Source: Vibrio aestivus (GTDB lineage: Bacteria > Pseudomonadota > Gammaproteobacteria > Enterobacterales > Vibrionaceae). From it: DNA of 64,000 bases. Shown piece by piece: positions 8,790-19,109 of this stretch; the stretch's first letter is position 1; every line of letters begins with the position of its first letter. Position numbers and translations under genes: made by a program. The notes beneath the pieces are model-generated. The model did no database searches. It was given only the letters and a program-made list of their open reading frames with translations, and was not told the DNA's origin. The stretch is from positions 1-64,000 of the forward strand of contig JYJN01000155.1 in NCBI GenBank assembly GCA_003263845.1, read 5' to 3'.

Positions 8790-8822
8790 AAGCAATATAT
8801 AAGACTTAGTGGAGAACTGACA

Positions 8823-10079
8823 ATGACGACTTTGGCATTTAAACCATGGGAGAAGGTAATTACCAATACACGCCTTGTTCCTAAGATGGTGATGCTGATG
8901 GTGTTTAGTACATTACTAATCATCGGTAAGCAGCTATGGGATGCGAGCACATTTTATGACTCGTTGGTCGCTGCAACTCAAAGCACTGAGATAGCACAAC
9001 AACATTACCAAGCCTACTTGGTGAAAATGGTTTGGCAAACTGCCGTAATGGTCGTTATTTTTGTTGTTCTTCTACTTTTTGCAGCGCGCGTGATGTTGCG
9101 TCAAACACAATACTTGAGCGACTCAATCAAGAAGATGGCAAGTCGCGATCTGTCTCAGCCAATTAATATGGACTGTAAAGATGAGTATGGTGATGTCGCG
9201 CGTGAACTTGAAAAGACACGAGTGCAGCTTCAAGATATGATTAAAATGCAAGTGGACTCTTCTCAGGAGCTATCAGGTCTGACGGAGATTATGACACTCA
9301 GCATGTCAGAGACTAAAGAGTCTGCTCAAGAAGAGTTTAATGAAATCGATCAACTAGCGACGGCAATGAGTGAGATGTCCTCTACTGTTCAAACCGTTGC
9401 CGAGCATGCGCAGAACGCATCTAGCTTAACTGAAAGTGCTTCTGGTCAGGCTGAAACCGGTCAACGTTTTGTTCAAGATAGCGTGGACAAAATGAGCGTA
9501 CTTTCTCAAGACATTTCGGCTTCTGCACAAGCCGTAAACCAGGTTGAAGAAAGTGTTGATTCAATCGGCAGTGTTGTAGGTACTATCCAAGGTATTTCTG
9601 AGCAAACCAACCTTCTTGCGTTAAATGCGGCGATTGAAGCAGCACGAGCTGGCGAAGCGGGGCGTGGTTTTGCTGTGGTTGCGGATGAAGTTCGTAACCT
9701 AGCTCAACGCACTCAACAAGCAACGGTAGAGATTCAAGAGATGATCACTCAGCTGCAAACTAGCGCGAACTCTGCGGTAGAGCTGATGGAGAAAAGTGTG
9801 GTTGAAGCGGCAACGGGTGTTGAGCTTGTCACTAATGCAGGTTCTGAGCTTGATGGCATCGTGGCTCAAGTGAATCAAATCAATGATATGAACTTCCAAA
9901 TCGCGACGGCGGCAGGCCAGCAAAGTAGCGTAGCGGAAGAGATGAACCAGAACCTAACTAACGTACGTGAACTTGTCGAAGCGTCGGTGACGGTGGTGGG
10001 TGAGCTGCTTGAAACGTCAGAAATCATGCAAACCAATGCGGAAGAGTTAGACGGAAAGATCACCTCCTTTAAAGTCTAA
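8823..10079 (+). CDS. Methyl-accepting chemotaxis protein with minimal periplasmic region
   Basis: A 418-residue chemoreceptor. TM1 (about 21-38) and TM2 (about 70-92) enclose only some 30 periplasmic residues, far too few for a usual four-helix or Cache ligand domain. A HAMP-like segment follows (about 93-145), then the signalling helices with the invariant hairpin tip ([20 protein letters not shown], continuing [20 protein letters not shown]). The tip contacts CheA/CheW and the flanking Glu/Gln-rich helices are methylated. It ends SFKV, without an NWETF-type CheR tether. The input is therefore probably membrane or cytoplasmic. It is followed by its own terminator and diverges from the K+ channel gene. 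Confidence 0.9.
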   Translation: MTTLAFKPWEKVITNTRLVPKMVMLMVFSTLLIIGKQLWDASTFYDSLVAATQSTEIAQQHYQAYLVKMVWQTAVMVVIFVVLLLFAARVMLRQTQYLSDSIKKMASRDLSQPINMDCKDEYGDVARELEKTRVQLQDMIKMQVDSSQELSGLTEIMTLSMSETKESAQEEFNEIDQLATAMSEMSSTVQTVAEHAQNASSLTESASGQAETGQRFVQDSVDKMSVLSQDISASAQAVNQVEESVDSIGSVVGTIQGISEQTNLLALNAAIEAARAGEAGRGFAVVADEVRNLAQRTQQATVEIQEMITQLQTSANSAVELMEKSVVEAATGVELVTNAGSELDGIVAQVNQINDMNFQIATAAGQQSSVAEEMNQNLTNVRELVEASVTVVGELLETSEIMQTNAEELDGKITSFKV

Positions 10080-10095
10080 TTGATGATAACTCTAT

Positions 10096-10130
10096 GAAAA
10101 ACGCCCACATTGATACTGTGGGCGTTTTTT
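10096..10130 (+). terminator. Terminator of the chemoreceptor gene
   Basis: AAAACGCCCACA / TGTGGGCGTTTT arms around TTGATAC, with six T following. Confidence 0.9.
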
Positions 10131-10194
10131 ATTGCGCTAAGTTTGATATAAATAGAGACATAACTCGTCGCGCTAGTCTCAACAAGGAAGAACA

Positions 10195-13042
10195 ATGCAA
10201 TTGCCTGCCCAGCTCACCACACAAGTTGATCCTCACCTTTCTCAATTACTCGAACAACATCAAGCTACTTTTGATAAATGGCCAGAAGCTTTGCAAAGCC
10301 AGCTCCGTTACGTGTGCACTTTGAGTCAATTTGTTTGTGAGACTCTACAAAGAGATGAAGCATTGGTCGACCAATTGCCTTCAATGTTGGCTCAAGAAGA
10401 AAGATGTCAGAGTTATCGAGAGCGGCTAGCGGCTCTACTAGCAGACTGCAGTGATGAAATAAGCAGTCACCGAGTGTTACGTCAATTTCGAAATCGCGAA
10501 ATGGTCTATATCGCATGGCGTGACTTTACGCAGTCGTGGCCGCTTGAAGAGAGTTTGGCCCATCTGTCTTGTTTGGCAGAGGCGATGATTTTTGAAACCT
10601 ACCAATGGCAGTACCAAATTTGCTGCAACGAGTGGGGTACACCGTGTAATGAGCAAGGCGAAGCGCAGCCAATGCTTATTATTGGTATGGGTAAATTGGG
10701 TGGTGGTGAGCTTAACTTTTCCTCTGATATCGATTTGATTTTTACCTATCCTGAGAATGGTGAAACCCAAGGCGCAAGGCGCTCTATTGCTAACGCTCAG
10801 TTCTTCACCCGCTTAGGACAACGTGTGATTAAAGCGTTAGACCAACAAACCTTTGATGGTTTCTGTTATCGCGTCGATATGCGTTTACGTCCGTTTGGCG
10901 AAAGTGGACCGCTGGTGATGAGCTACGCGGCGTTAGAAGATTACTACCAAGAGCAAGGGCGTGATTGGGAACGTTACGCAATGATCAAAGCGCGCGTAAT
11001 GGGACGTGAAATGTACCCAGAGTACCAAGAGTTGCGCCAGATGCTTCGCCCGTTCGTATTCCGACGGTACATCGACTTTAGCGCGGTTCAATCTTTGCGC
11101 CGAATGAAGTCGATGATCAGCAGTGAGGTTCGTCGTCGTGGCTTGAGCAATAACATTAAGCTCGGCGGAGGTGGTATTCGTGAAATCGAATTTATTGCGC
11201 AGGTTTTCCAACTTATTCGTGGTGGGCGTGAGCCTAGCCTTCGTCAGCGAGGCCTACTGGAAACTCTCGAGGCGATTGATGAGTTACATCTGCTCGATAA
11301 GCAAGAAGTACAGAGCTTGTCCGATGCCTATAAGTATCTACGTAGGCTAGAAAACTTACTTCAAGCTATGGCGGATAAACAAACTCAAACCTTACCTGAT
11401 AACGATATTGAGCAGCTAAAGCTGGCGGTTGCCATGGGGTATCAAGAGTGGACGGAGTTGGTGGCGGAAACCCAACAACACATGCAAGCGGTTCACGCTG
11501 TGTTTGACCAATTGATTGGCCAAGAGGAAGAAGAGAGCACCTGTGTAGCGAAACATTTCCAAGAATTGTGGGATATGGCCCATAAGCAAGATGTGATCGA
11601 AGACGTACTCGAGAAGGATGTCCTGCTTAATGACGTTGAGGTTCATGCCCAAACCATCATTCGATTTAAACAAGATTTAGCGAAGAAGACATTGGGGCCT
11701 CGTGGGCGTGAGGTGCTGAATCGATTGATGCCTAAAATTTTCCAAGCCCTGTTCACGAATAAAGATGCGCAATTTGGCTTATCTCGCGTTCTTCACCTGC
11801 TACACAAAATCGTTACTCGTACAACGTATCTCGAGTTGCTTGATGAGCATCAGGCTGCGCTTACTCAGTTAGTGCGCTTATGTACCGCAAGCCCAATGAT
11901 TTCCGAGCAGTTGGGACGTTATCCAATCCTTCTGGATGAATTGATTGATCCTCAACAGCTCTATAACCCAGTCCCATTGGAATCGTATAAAACTGAGCTT
12001 CGAGACTTTCTAGCACGAATTCCTGAAGATGATATGGAACAGCAGATGGAGGCGCTAAGGCAGTTCAAGCAGATCTGTATGCTAAGAATTGCGGCTGCAG
12101 ATATCGCTGAAGTGCTGCCAGTCATGAAAGTGAGTGACCACTTAACTTATCTTGCTGAAGCGATTGTTGAAGCGGTAGTGAACCAGGCTTGGCTACAAGT
12201 GGTCGAAAAGTTCGGAGAACCATCTCACCTTAAAGATCGCGAAGGCAAAGGTTTTGCGGTGATTGGCTACGGAAAAGTCGGTGGTTGGGAGCTTGGCTAC
12301 AACTCTGACTTAGATATTGTCTTTATGCATGATTGCCCTGTTCAAGCTTTCACTGATGGCAAGAAAGAGATTGATGGAAGGCAGTTTTATCTGAGACTCG
12401 CCCAGCGCATCATTCATATTTTCTCAACTCGTACGGCTTCAGGCATTTTGTATGAAGCGGATACGCGTTTACGCCCTTCAGGTGCATCGGGGTTATTGGT
12501 GAGTCCAACGGAAGCATTTGATGAGTATCAGCATAAAGAAGCGTGGACATGGGAGCACCAAGCATTAGTGCGTGCACGTATGATCTATGGAGACGCACCG
12601 CTGCAACAAGCTTTCGGTGAGACCCGTCACAATATCTTATCTTTGCAACGTGAAGAGCCTGAACTCAAGCAGCAAGTGGCCGATATGCGCGTGAAAATGC
12701 GTGATCATCTCGGGGGCAAAAAAGCAGGCCGCTTTATGCTAAAACAAGATCCGGGTGGGATTACCGATGTTGAGTTCTTAGTTCAGTATTTGGTGTTGCG
12801 TTTTAGTCACGAGAAGCCAAAAACTGACTAAATGGTCGGACAATGTGCGGATCATTGAGTCGCTAATCTCGCAAGGAATTCTCGATGAGGGGCCTGCGAT
12901 GGCACTTATCAACGCGTATACAACCATGCGCGATCAAATTCATCATAGAAACCTGCTTAATCTGGATGCGGATGTTGATGAGCAGAAGTTGCAGCAAGAG
13001 CGAGAGTGGGTTCGTCAAGTATGGAATCAATGGCTTGGATAA
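10195..13042 (+). CDS. glnE: Glutamine synthetase adenylyltransferase / adenylyl-removing enzyme (one frameshift)
   Basis: Bifunctional enzyme that adds AMP to, and removes it from, glutamine synthetase according to PII status. Both nucleotidyltransferase domains are visible: [19 protein letters not shown] (about 165-183, deadenylylation half) and [20 protein letters not shown] (about 693-712, adenylylation half). The frame breaks at a run of five A at 12819-12823. With four A the sequence reads [19 protein letters not shown] and ends normally at 13042, for 948 residues, the family length. Without repair the last 65 residues are lost. AAGGAAG lies before the ATG. hldE follows 80 bp on, as in E. 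coli. Confidence 0.93.
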
Positions 13043-13122
13043 GTCGCTCGCAACTTATCAAGAATTGTTTGCCATTGATAATCTGATACACTCTGCGCTG
13101 AAACAAAAATTGGAGATCCATA

Positions 13123-14551
13123 ATGAAACCAATCCTACCTGATTACAGTGATGCTGCGTACTCATCATCGGTGATGTCATGCTTGACCGCTATTGGTACG
13201 GCCCGACCGGCCGCATCTCACCAGAAGCGCCTGTGCCTGTAGTGAAAGTAGAGAATAACGAAGAACGCCCGGGTGGTGCTGCAAACGTGGCAATGAACAT
13301 TGCTTCGCTTGGCGGTAAGGCGCATATCGTTGGTTTAACGGGGCAAGATGAGCCTGCGAGTGTTCTGCAAGATACGTTGAGCTCACTTAATGTGACTTGC
13401 GATTTCGTTGCGTTAGAAGATTTCCCAACCATTACTAAACTTCGTGTGTTAAGCCGCGGGCAACAACTGATTCGTTTAGACTTTGAAGATAAGTTTGAAA
13501 ACACGGATCCAGAGCTTGTGCTTAGCCGCATGGAGAAAGCTCTCCCAAACAGTAAGTCAGTGATTTTGTCTGACTATGCAAAAGGGGCGCTTGAACATGT
13601 TCAACAGTTCATTCAAAAAGCTCGTTCGGCGAATGTGCCAGTATTTATCGACCCTAAAGGTGCTGATTTTGAACGTTACCGTGGTGCAACACTTCTGACT
13701 CCTAACATGGCTGAGTTTGAATTGGTTGTCGGCCCGGTGAAATCTGAAGAAGAGCTAGTCGAGAAAGGTTTAGAGCTTATTGAACGCTATGACTTTGATG
13801 CACTTCTTGTGACTCGCAGTGAGCATGGTATGACGCTACTTCGCCGTGGACAAGAACCTTTCCATTTGCCTACCTTGGCGAAAGAGGTGTACGACGTAAC
13901 GGGTGCGGGTGATACGGTTATTTCTGTTCTCGCTGCCTCTGTTGCTGCGGGTAAACCACTGGATGAAGCATGTGCATTAGCCAATGCTGCTGCAGGCGTC
14001 GTTGTTGGTAAGCTAGGAACCTCAACGCTATCAACAATTGAACTGGCGGAAGCCATTCATGGTAGCCAAGACACCGATTACGGTGTGATCGCTGAATCTG
14101 CTTTGATTGATGCGGTGAAACAGGCTCGTGCGAAAGGTGAGAAGGTGGTTATGACCAATGGCTGTTTTGATATCCTGCATGCAGGTCACGTGTCTTATCT
14201 AAACCACGCAGCAGAGCTTGGTGATCGCTTGATTGTCGCGGTTAACACCGATGATCGGTAAAACGTCTCAAGGGCCCTGGCCGACCAGTCAACCCAACCG
14301 ATCGCCGAATGGCGGTCTTGGCAGGTTTAGGTGCGGTGGATTGGGTTGTGCCATTTAGCGAAGATACCCCACAGCGTCTGATCTCTGAAGTGTTGCCAAG
14401 CCTACTAGTCAAAGGTGGCGACTACAAACCGGAAGAAATCGCGGGTGGTAAAGAAGTGATTGCAGCTGGCGGTGAAGTTAAAGTTCTTAACTTTGAAGAT
14501 GGCTGCTCAACGTCTGGGATTATCGAAGCCATTAAAGGTGGTCGTGGTTAA
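13123..14551 (+). CDS. hldE: Bifunctional heptose-7-phosphate kinase / heptose-1-phosphate adenylyltransferase (two frameshifts)
   Basis: Makes ADP-heptose for the LPS inner core. The N-terminal domain is a PfkB-type sugar kinase (GGAANVAMN; anion-hole motif GAGDTV). The C-terminal domain is a cytidylyltransferase-like adenylyltransferase with [14 protein letters not shown]. The start [11 protein letters not shown] at 13123 has GGAGA upstream. Two single-base losses break it: near 13156 (restoring G gives [18 protein letters not shown]) and near 14255 (restoring T gives [18 protein letters not shown]). Repaired length is 476 residues, matching E. coli HldE. Unrepaired, the first piece would lack the N-terminus and the nucleotidyltransferase domain would be cut. 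Confidence 0.92.
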
Positions 14552-14587
14552 TCTTATCTACTAGGGCTGCTGACTCTAGCAAGAACA

Positions 14588-14620
14588 ACAAAAAAGCCGT
14601 TGAAGTAATTCAACGGCTTT
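14588..14620. terminator. Terminator between hldE and tolC
   Basis: AAAGCCGTTGAA / TTCAACGGCTTT around GTAA. The uridine tract is best on the minus strand (CGGCTTTTTTG), so it mainly ends tolC, but it may also serve hldE. Confidence 0.85.
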
Positions 14621-14638
14621 CGTTTATCTAGCGTGTCG

Positions 14639-15970
14639 TTAGTTTGCTGGCTTTAGGCCTGCATCGATGTCTAGAATTTCTTGTTCGCTTAGCGTACCAA
14701 TCGCTTGGCGAAGTTGAAGCTCACTGAGGATGTAGCTGTAACGCGCGTTAGATAGGCTCTTGTTCGCATCGTATAGACGGCGAGTTGCATCTAGTACATC
14801 AACGATAGTACGAGTACCCACATCAAAACCTGCTTCCGTTGCTTCTAGTGCTGATTGTGCAGATACTACGGTTTGCTCGTAAGCACGAAGTGCACCGATG
14901 GATGCTGTGATGTTGTTGTTCTGTGCACGCACATTCTTCACTACGCCACGGTAAGTTGCTTCAAGATCTTGGCTTGCTGATACGTAAGCAAACTCTGCTT
15001 GCTTAGTTTGCGATGTAATGTTGCCACCCGTGTATAGAGGCACAACTAGGTTTACACCAATGTTGAATGCATCCTGATCGTAGTTGCCATTTGGTTGGTC
15101 ACTTTTCGATTGGTCAAGGAATTGGTAACCACCGTCAAGCGTGATTGAAGGTAAGTGGCCAGAGCTTGCTAGCGAGATGTTGTCGCGAGCGATGTCTTGA
15201 GCAATACGAGCCGTTAGTAAGCTCAAGTTTTTCTCTTGCGCTTGTTCGATAAGCTCATTGACTGATGACGCTGATTTACGAGCTGCGAAACGGTCTGTAT
15301 CAAGGATGTTTAGTGCAGTGTGCTCTTGACCTGTGATTTCACGTAGACCTTCGTAGCTATTAACAAGGTCATTTTCCGCTAGGACTTCTTGAGCCAATAC
15401 TGAGTCAAACTGAGCTTGTGCATCATGCACGTCGGTAATTGCTGATAGGCCCACTTCGAAGCGCTGTTTGGTTTGCTCTAGCTGACGACCGACTGCCGCT
15501 TTCTCTGCACGAACAAACTCTAGGTTGTCTTGAGCGCTCAAAACTGCAAAGTAAGCGTCTGCTACTCGGAAGATAAGATCTTGTTGAATGGTGGCGTAAG
15601 CTGCGTCTGCTTGACGAGCCGACTTCTCTGCTGTCTCTAGAGTAATCCAGCTTGAACGTTGGTATAGCTCTTGAGAGAAGCCAATTCCCGCATTCAATTG
15701 GTTGTTATCGATACTTGCAGAACCAAGACCTTCAGTATCACGATTACCACGATTTAGGTTGTAACCAGCCGTTAGGTTGATTTGAGGTAATAGAGAACTA
15801 CGAGAGCTGTTTACTGCTTCGAATGCAGCATCACGTTGCGCCGCTGCACCCAATAGTGTTGGGTCGTTGTCTTTTGCTTGGTTATAGATTTCAGTAAGGG
15901 TATCCGCCCAAACGGTACTACTCATGCTACCGATTGCAGCACTGATAAATAGAGGAAGCAGTTTTTTCAT
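14639..15970 (-). CDS. tolC: Outer-membrane efflux channel TolC
   Basis: Trimeric outer-membrane exit duct for RND, MFS and type I export systems. The 443-residue precursor begins MKKLLPLFISAAIGSMSS and has a signal peptide cleaved near VWADTLTEIY. The two repeated outer-membrane-factor halves are visible: AYFAVLSAQDNLEFVRAEK with VGLSAITDVHDAQAQFDS, and the equivalent FDVGTRTIVDVLDATRRLYD near the C-terminus. A conserved TolC neighbourhood follows: divergent nudF-yqiB-cpdA-yqiA-parE. Upstream sequence in frame (MAGIGP) is judged untranslated. An 18-bp interrupted palindrome lies about 90 bp before the start. Confidence 0.93.
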   Translation of the reverse strand: MKKLLPLFISAAIGSMSSTVWADTLTEIYNQAKDNDPTLLGAAAQRDAAFEAVNSSRSSLLPQINLTAGYNLNRGNRDTEGLGSASIDNNQLNAGIGFSQELYQRSSWITLETAEKSARQADAAYATIQQDLIFRVADAYFAVLSAQDNLEFVRAEKAAVGRQLEQTKQRFEVGLSAITDVHDAQAQFDSVLAQEVLAENDLVNSYEGLREITGQEHTALNILDTDRFAARKSASSVNELIEQAQEKNLSLLTARIAQDIARDNISLASSGHLPSITLDGGYQFLDQSKSDQPNGNYDQDAFNIGVNLVVPLYTGGNITSQTKQAEFAYVSASQDLEATYRGVVKNVRAQNNNITASIGALRAYEQTVVSAQSALEATEAGFDVGTRTIVDVLDATRRLYDANKSLSNARYSYILSELQLRQAIGTLSEQEILDIDAGLKPAN

Positions 15971-16059
15971 TGGTCCTATTCCTGCCAAGGGTGAAAGGTG
16001 AATTCTTCAAATTCTAACTCAAATTGGCGCTAAAACACGCATTACTTTGCAGTTTTTAC

Positions 16060-16077
16060 ATCAATCTAGAAATTGAT
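16060..16077. promoter_or_regulatory. Interrupted palindrome in the tolC / nudF divergent gap
   Basis: ATCAAT-CTAGAA-ATTGAT, six-base arms, in the 233-bp gap between the two divergent starts. It is a possible operator. I could not place a convincing -35/-10 pair for either gene. Confidence 0.3.
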
Positions 16078-16203
16078 CATCAGTAAATCGTCAAAATTTA
16101 AAAAAAATGACAATCCTTGTATAAAAAGTTGAACCAGATCCTTGGTGCTATAGTGTCTATCTGAGTAAACTACACGATTCTCTAACTTAGAGAGGTGCTT
16201 ATA

Positions 16204-16832
16204 ATGCAACAACCCCCAAAAAACCGCAAACTTTTAGTGGAAAAGATGTGCAAATCATCTCAAAAGAGACACTGTTTCAAGGTTTCTTCAGGATGGTGAA
16301 GTACAAGTTCAAGCATAAACTGTTTGAAGGGGGCTGGAGTGGCCCGATTGAACGAGAGATGTTTGAACGTGGTCATGCTGCTGCAATGCTTCCATACGAT
16401 CCTAGCACAGACCGTGTTGTGATTATTGAGCAGATCCGTGTCGGCGCACTGGAGCATGAGTCTCCTTGGCAGTTAGAAATTGTCGCGGGCATTATTGATA
16501 CGGATGAGTCTGCGGAAGAGGTGGTGAGACGCGAGTGCGTTGAAGAAGCTGGCGTTGAGGTGTCTGATTTAGAGAAAGTGACTTCTTATTATCCATCTTC
16601 AGGTGGATGTTCTGAAAAGCTAGACGTTTATGTAGGTCGCGTTGATGCTTCTAAAGCGTATGGCGTTCATGGTTTAGACTATGAAGGTGAAGACATTCGC
16701 GTTCAGGTGATGAGCCGACAAGAGGCTTATCAATTGGTCGTTGATGGTCAGTTTGAAAACGGTGCGTCAATCATTGCGCTGCAGTGGTTGGAGCTGAATC
16801 ACGAGCGATTACAGGCAAAATGGCAGGCTTAG
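16204..16832 (+). CDS. nudF: ADP-ribose pyrophosphatase, Nudix family (one frameshift)
   Basis: Nudix hydrolase that cleaves ADP-ribose to AMP and ribose 5-phosphate. The Nudix box runs from GIIDTDESAEEVVRRE to CVEEAGVEV (Gx5Ex7REUxEExGU), preceded by the substrate-side motif EQIRVGALEH. The likely start is ATG at 16204, eight bases after AGAGGTG, reading MQQPPKNRK. An A is missing from the run at 16228-16230. Restoring it continues TFSGKDVQIISKETLFQ into the long frame and gives 209 residues, as in family members. Without it a gene caller would start at the GTG at 16248. yqiB overlaps the 3' end. Confidence 0.88.
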
Positions 16833-17263
16833 CGACAAATCGTCCGTATCACGTTGATTTATGTGAGCTCATGCGTGTATACGAGACAAACTATGCGAAG
16901 TTAAACGCATTAATACCCTCTCAACCAGAGGTGGGGGATGTGCGCTGCTACCAAGCTGTGAATATGACATATCAGCTACATGTGGAAGAGGTCACAAAGT
17001 ACACGACGTTGGTAGAGATTTGTCAAAGTGATGACGTTCCGGTATTTCCATTACCGAAAATGTCTGTCAGGCTTTATCACGATGCAAGAGTTGCTGAGGT
17101 TCATCAGAGTGACCAAATGCAACGTATTAAAGCGCATTATGATTACCCTAATGACAAGATGATTCAGAAGGATGAGAAGGCACAACTGAATCGATTTTTA
17201 GGGGATTGGTTAACTTTTTGCCTTAAACACGGTATTAGCCGTGCACCACTGGATATTAGCTAG
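16820..17263 (+). CDS. yqiB: YqiB-family (DUF1249) protein of unknown function
   Basis: A soluble protein of about 147 residues of the DUF1249 family: YHVDLCELMRVYETNYAKLN at the N-terminus, then MTYQLHVEEVTKYTTLVEI and MSVRLYHDARVAEV in the core. The function is unknown. The chosen ATG (MAGLATNRPY) overlaps the end of nudF by 13 bases, suggesting translational coupling; the frame is open 36 bases further upstream inside nudF. The nudF-yqiB-cpdA-yqiA-parE order is the same as in E. coli, which supports the assignment more than the sequence alone does. Confidence 0.82.
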   Translation: MAGLATNRPYHVDLCELMRVYETNYAKLNALIPSQPEVGDVRCYQAVNMTYQLHVEEVTKYTTLVEICQSDDVPVFPLPKMSVRLYHDARVAEVHQSDQMQRIKAHYDYPNDKMIQKDEKAQLNRFLGDWLTFCLKHGISRAPLDIS

Positions 17264-17376
17264 CAATTATCTACAAAGAAGATATTCGCAGAGAAATGCT
17301 CAGCGGATAATAGTTAGCAAAAATATTTAACGCAAATCATTAGCGAACAACAGAATAAAGGTAACTGAGGTTTAAT

Positions 17377-18207
17377 TTGTCGTCACAGTCATCACAATCA
17401 CAACCGATTAAGCTACTTCAAATTACAGATACACATCTGTTTGAAGCGCATGATGGTAGCTTACTCAGCGTCAATACGGGAGAAAGCTTCAAATCAGTGG
17501 TGAATGCTGTTTTGGACTCTGGTTATGACTATGAGGCCATTCTGGCAACAGGCGATATATCTCAAGACCACAGCGCGGCTTCTTATCAACGGTTCGCCGA
17601 TGGTATCGTGCCGTTAGAGAAAGCTTGTTATTGGTTGCCGGGTAACCATGACTATAAGCCCAACATGGGCTCGGTTTTTGAAGAACAAGCACAACTCGAT
17701 AATCAAATTCAGCAGGTCGAGCATGTGTTGCTTGGCGATAATTGGCAGATTGTACTTTTAGATTCACAAGTTGTTGGTGTCCCGCATGGCCGATTAAGTG
17801 ACCAGCAGTTAGCCTTGCTTGATAATAAATTGGCCCAATACCCAGAACGTTACGCACTTGTTCTTTTACACCACCACCCGATTTTGGTTGGTAGCGCGTG
17901 GCTTGATCAGCATACATTGAAAGATAGCGATGCGCTTTGGGATGTGATTGCCAAGCACAGTAACGTTAAAGCTATTTTGTGTGGTCACGTCCACCAAGAC
18001 ATGGTTAAAGATCATAACGGTGTATTGGTGATGGCAACGCCTTCAACCTGCGTTCAGTTCAAACCCAATTCTGACGACTTTGCATTAGATAACCAGTCGC
18101 CGGGTTGGCGAGAAATCAATCTGAATCCTGATGGTAGCGTCGACACTGTCGTTAAGCGCCTTGGCGATGGTCAGTTCCTACCCGACTTTAGTGCAGACGG
18201 CTACTAG
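17377..18207 (+). CDS. cpdA: 3',5'-cyclic-AMP phosphodiesterase
   Basis: Calcineurin-type metallophosphoesterase that hydrolyses cAMP and so tempers CRP control. The five metal-site motifs appear in order: ITDTH (about 17), ATGDIS (about 58), GNHD (about 89), LLHHHP (about 167) and CGHVHQD (about 206). Length is 276 residues. The start appears to be TTG at 17377, preceded by GAGG at six bases' distance; no in-frame ATG lies near. The 113 bp before it hold no other gene. Confidence 0.9.
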   Translation: MSSQSSQSQPIKLLQITDTHLFEAHDGSLLSVNTGESFKSVVNAVLDSGYDYEAILATGDISQDHSAASYQRFADGIVPLEKACYWLPGNHDYKPNMGSVFEEQAQLDNQIQQVEHVLLGDNWQIVLLDSQVVGVPHGRLSDQQLALLDNKLAQYPERYALVLLHHHPILVGSAWLDQHTLKDSDALWDVIAKHSNVKAILCGHVHQDMVKDHNGVLVMATPSTCVQFKPNSDDFALDNQSPGWREINLNPDGSVDTVVKRLGDGQFLPDFSADGY

Positions 18208-18238
18208 GGTCTTCAGACACTAACTTACAAGAGTGCTC

Positions 18239-18832
18239 ATGATGGCAAGTCAAAAACCTTCGCTGCTTCTTTATATCCATGGTTTTAACAGCTCACCGCT
18301 TTCCCACAAAGCAAATGTTATGGCTAATTATTGCAAAGAGCATAGGCCAGACATCAAGGTATTGACGCCTCAACTGCCATGCTACCCTAAGCAGGCCGCA
18401 GAGTATTTACTGCAACTGGTCAACCAATATCAAAGCGATTTTCACATTGCCTTGATTGGTAGTTCACTGGGTGGCTATCTTTCTACTTGGCTCAACAATA
18501 AGTTTGGTTTTCGTGCTGTAGTGGTTAACCCGGCTGTTAAGCCTTATGAGTTACTGAGTGATTTCTTAGGCCCGCAAACAAATCCTTATACTAACGAAAA
18601 CTACTATTTAGAAGCGCATCATATTGCCGAGCTAAGAGATCTGGATGTGGAAGCTATCCAGCAGCCACAAGATTTTTGGCTACTGCTGCAAGAGGGCGAT
18701 GAAGTTCTCGATTACCGCCAAGCGGTGACTAAGTTTCAAGGTGCAAAACAGACGGTAGAGCCTGAGGGAGATCATAGCTTTGTAGACTTTGAACGCTACC
18801 CGGAGCAGATAATCCAATTCTTAGAGCTTTAA
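18239..18832 (+). CDS. yqiA: YqiA-family alpha/beta-hydrolase (esterase)
   Basis: A small esterase of about 197 residues in the UPF0227/YqiA family. LLYIHGFNSSP supplies the oxyanion region, GSSLGGYLS the nucleophile elbow Ser, and the late GDHSFVDF the catalytic His. ATG at 18239 or 18242 is preferred over the in-frame GTG at 18233 because AAGAG lies at a usable distance. It sits between cpdA and parE, as in E. coli. The natural substrate is not known. The 277 bp between it and parE contain only a weak hairpin (about 18851-18875, TGACTC/GAGTCA arms) without a T run. Confidence 0.85.
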   Translation: MMASQKPSLLLYIHGFNSSPLSHKANVMANYCKEHRPDIKVLTPQLPCYPKQAAEYLLQLVNQYQSDFHIALIGSSLGGYLSTWLNNKFGFRAVVVNPAVKPYELLSDFLGPQTNPYTNENYYLEAHHIAELRDLDVEAIQQPQDFWLLLQEGDEVLDYRQAVTKFQGAKQTVEPEGDHSFVDFERYPEQIIQFLEL

Positions 18833-19109
18833 CCTTTCTTATTGTCTCTTTGACTCCTCATTGAGGGAAGAGTCATAAATTTACCTGTTACTTACGCATG
18901 TCACTTGACATAACAGGGTCTCTTCCAGACTATGTTCTACCTAGACTTTTGTAGAGCAGAGTCATGGATAGAACGCTTAAAAGAGCAGCGTGTTAGTCGA
19001 TTTTTCATCTATATGGCTAACAAATCGTCAAACCTATAAAGCCGCTTGCCATCTACCTTCTCCTTCCCTACAGAGTTACCTATTATTTTCTAATGAAGCA
19101 TTCCGTATT

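Noticed and set aside
18851..18875. Hairpin after yqiA (TGACTC/GAGTCA) as a terminator
   Set aside because: No T run follows and the inner pairing is imperfect; left unassigned.
18990..19109. Upstream extension of parE by 40 codons
   Set aside because: The added residues have no similarity to ParE, while MTEQYNAGAIEVL at 19110 matches family N-termini.
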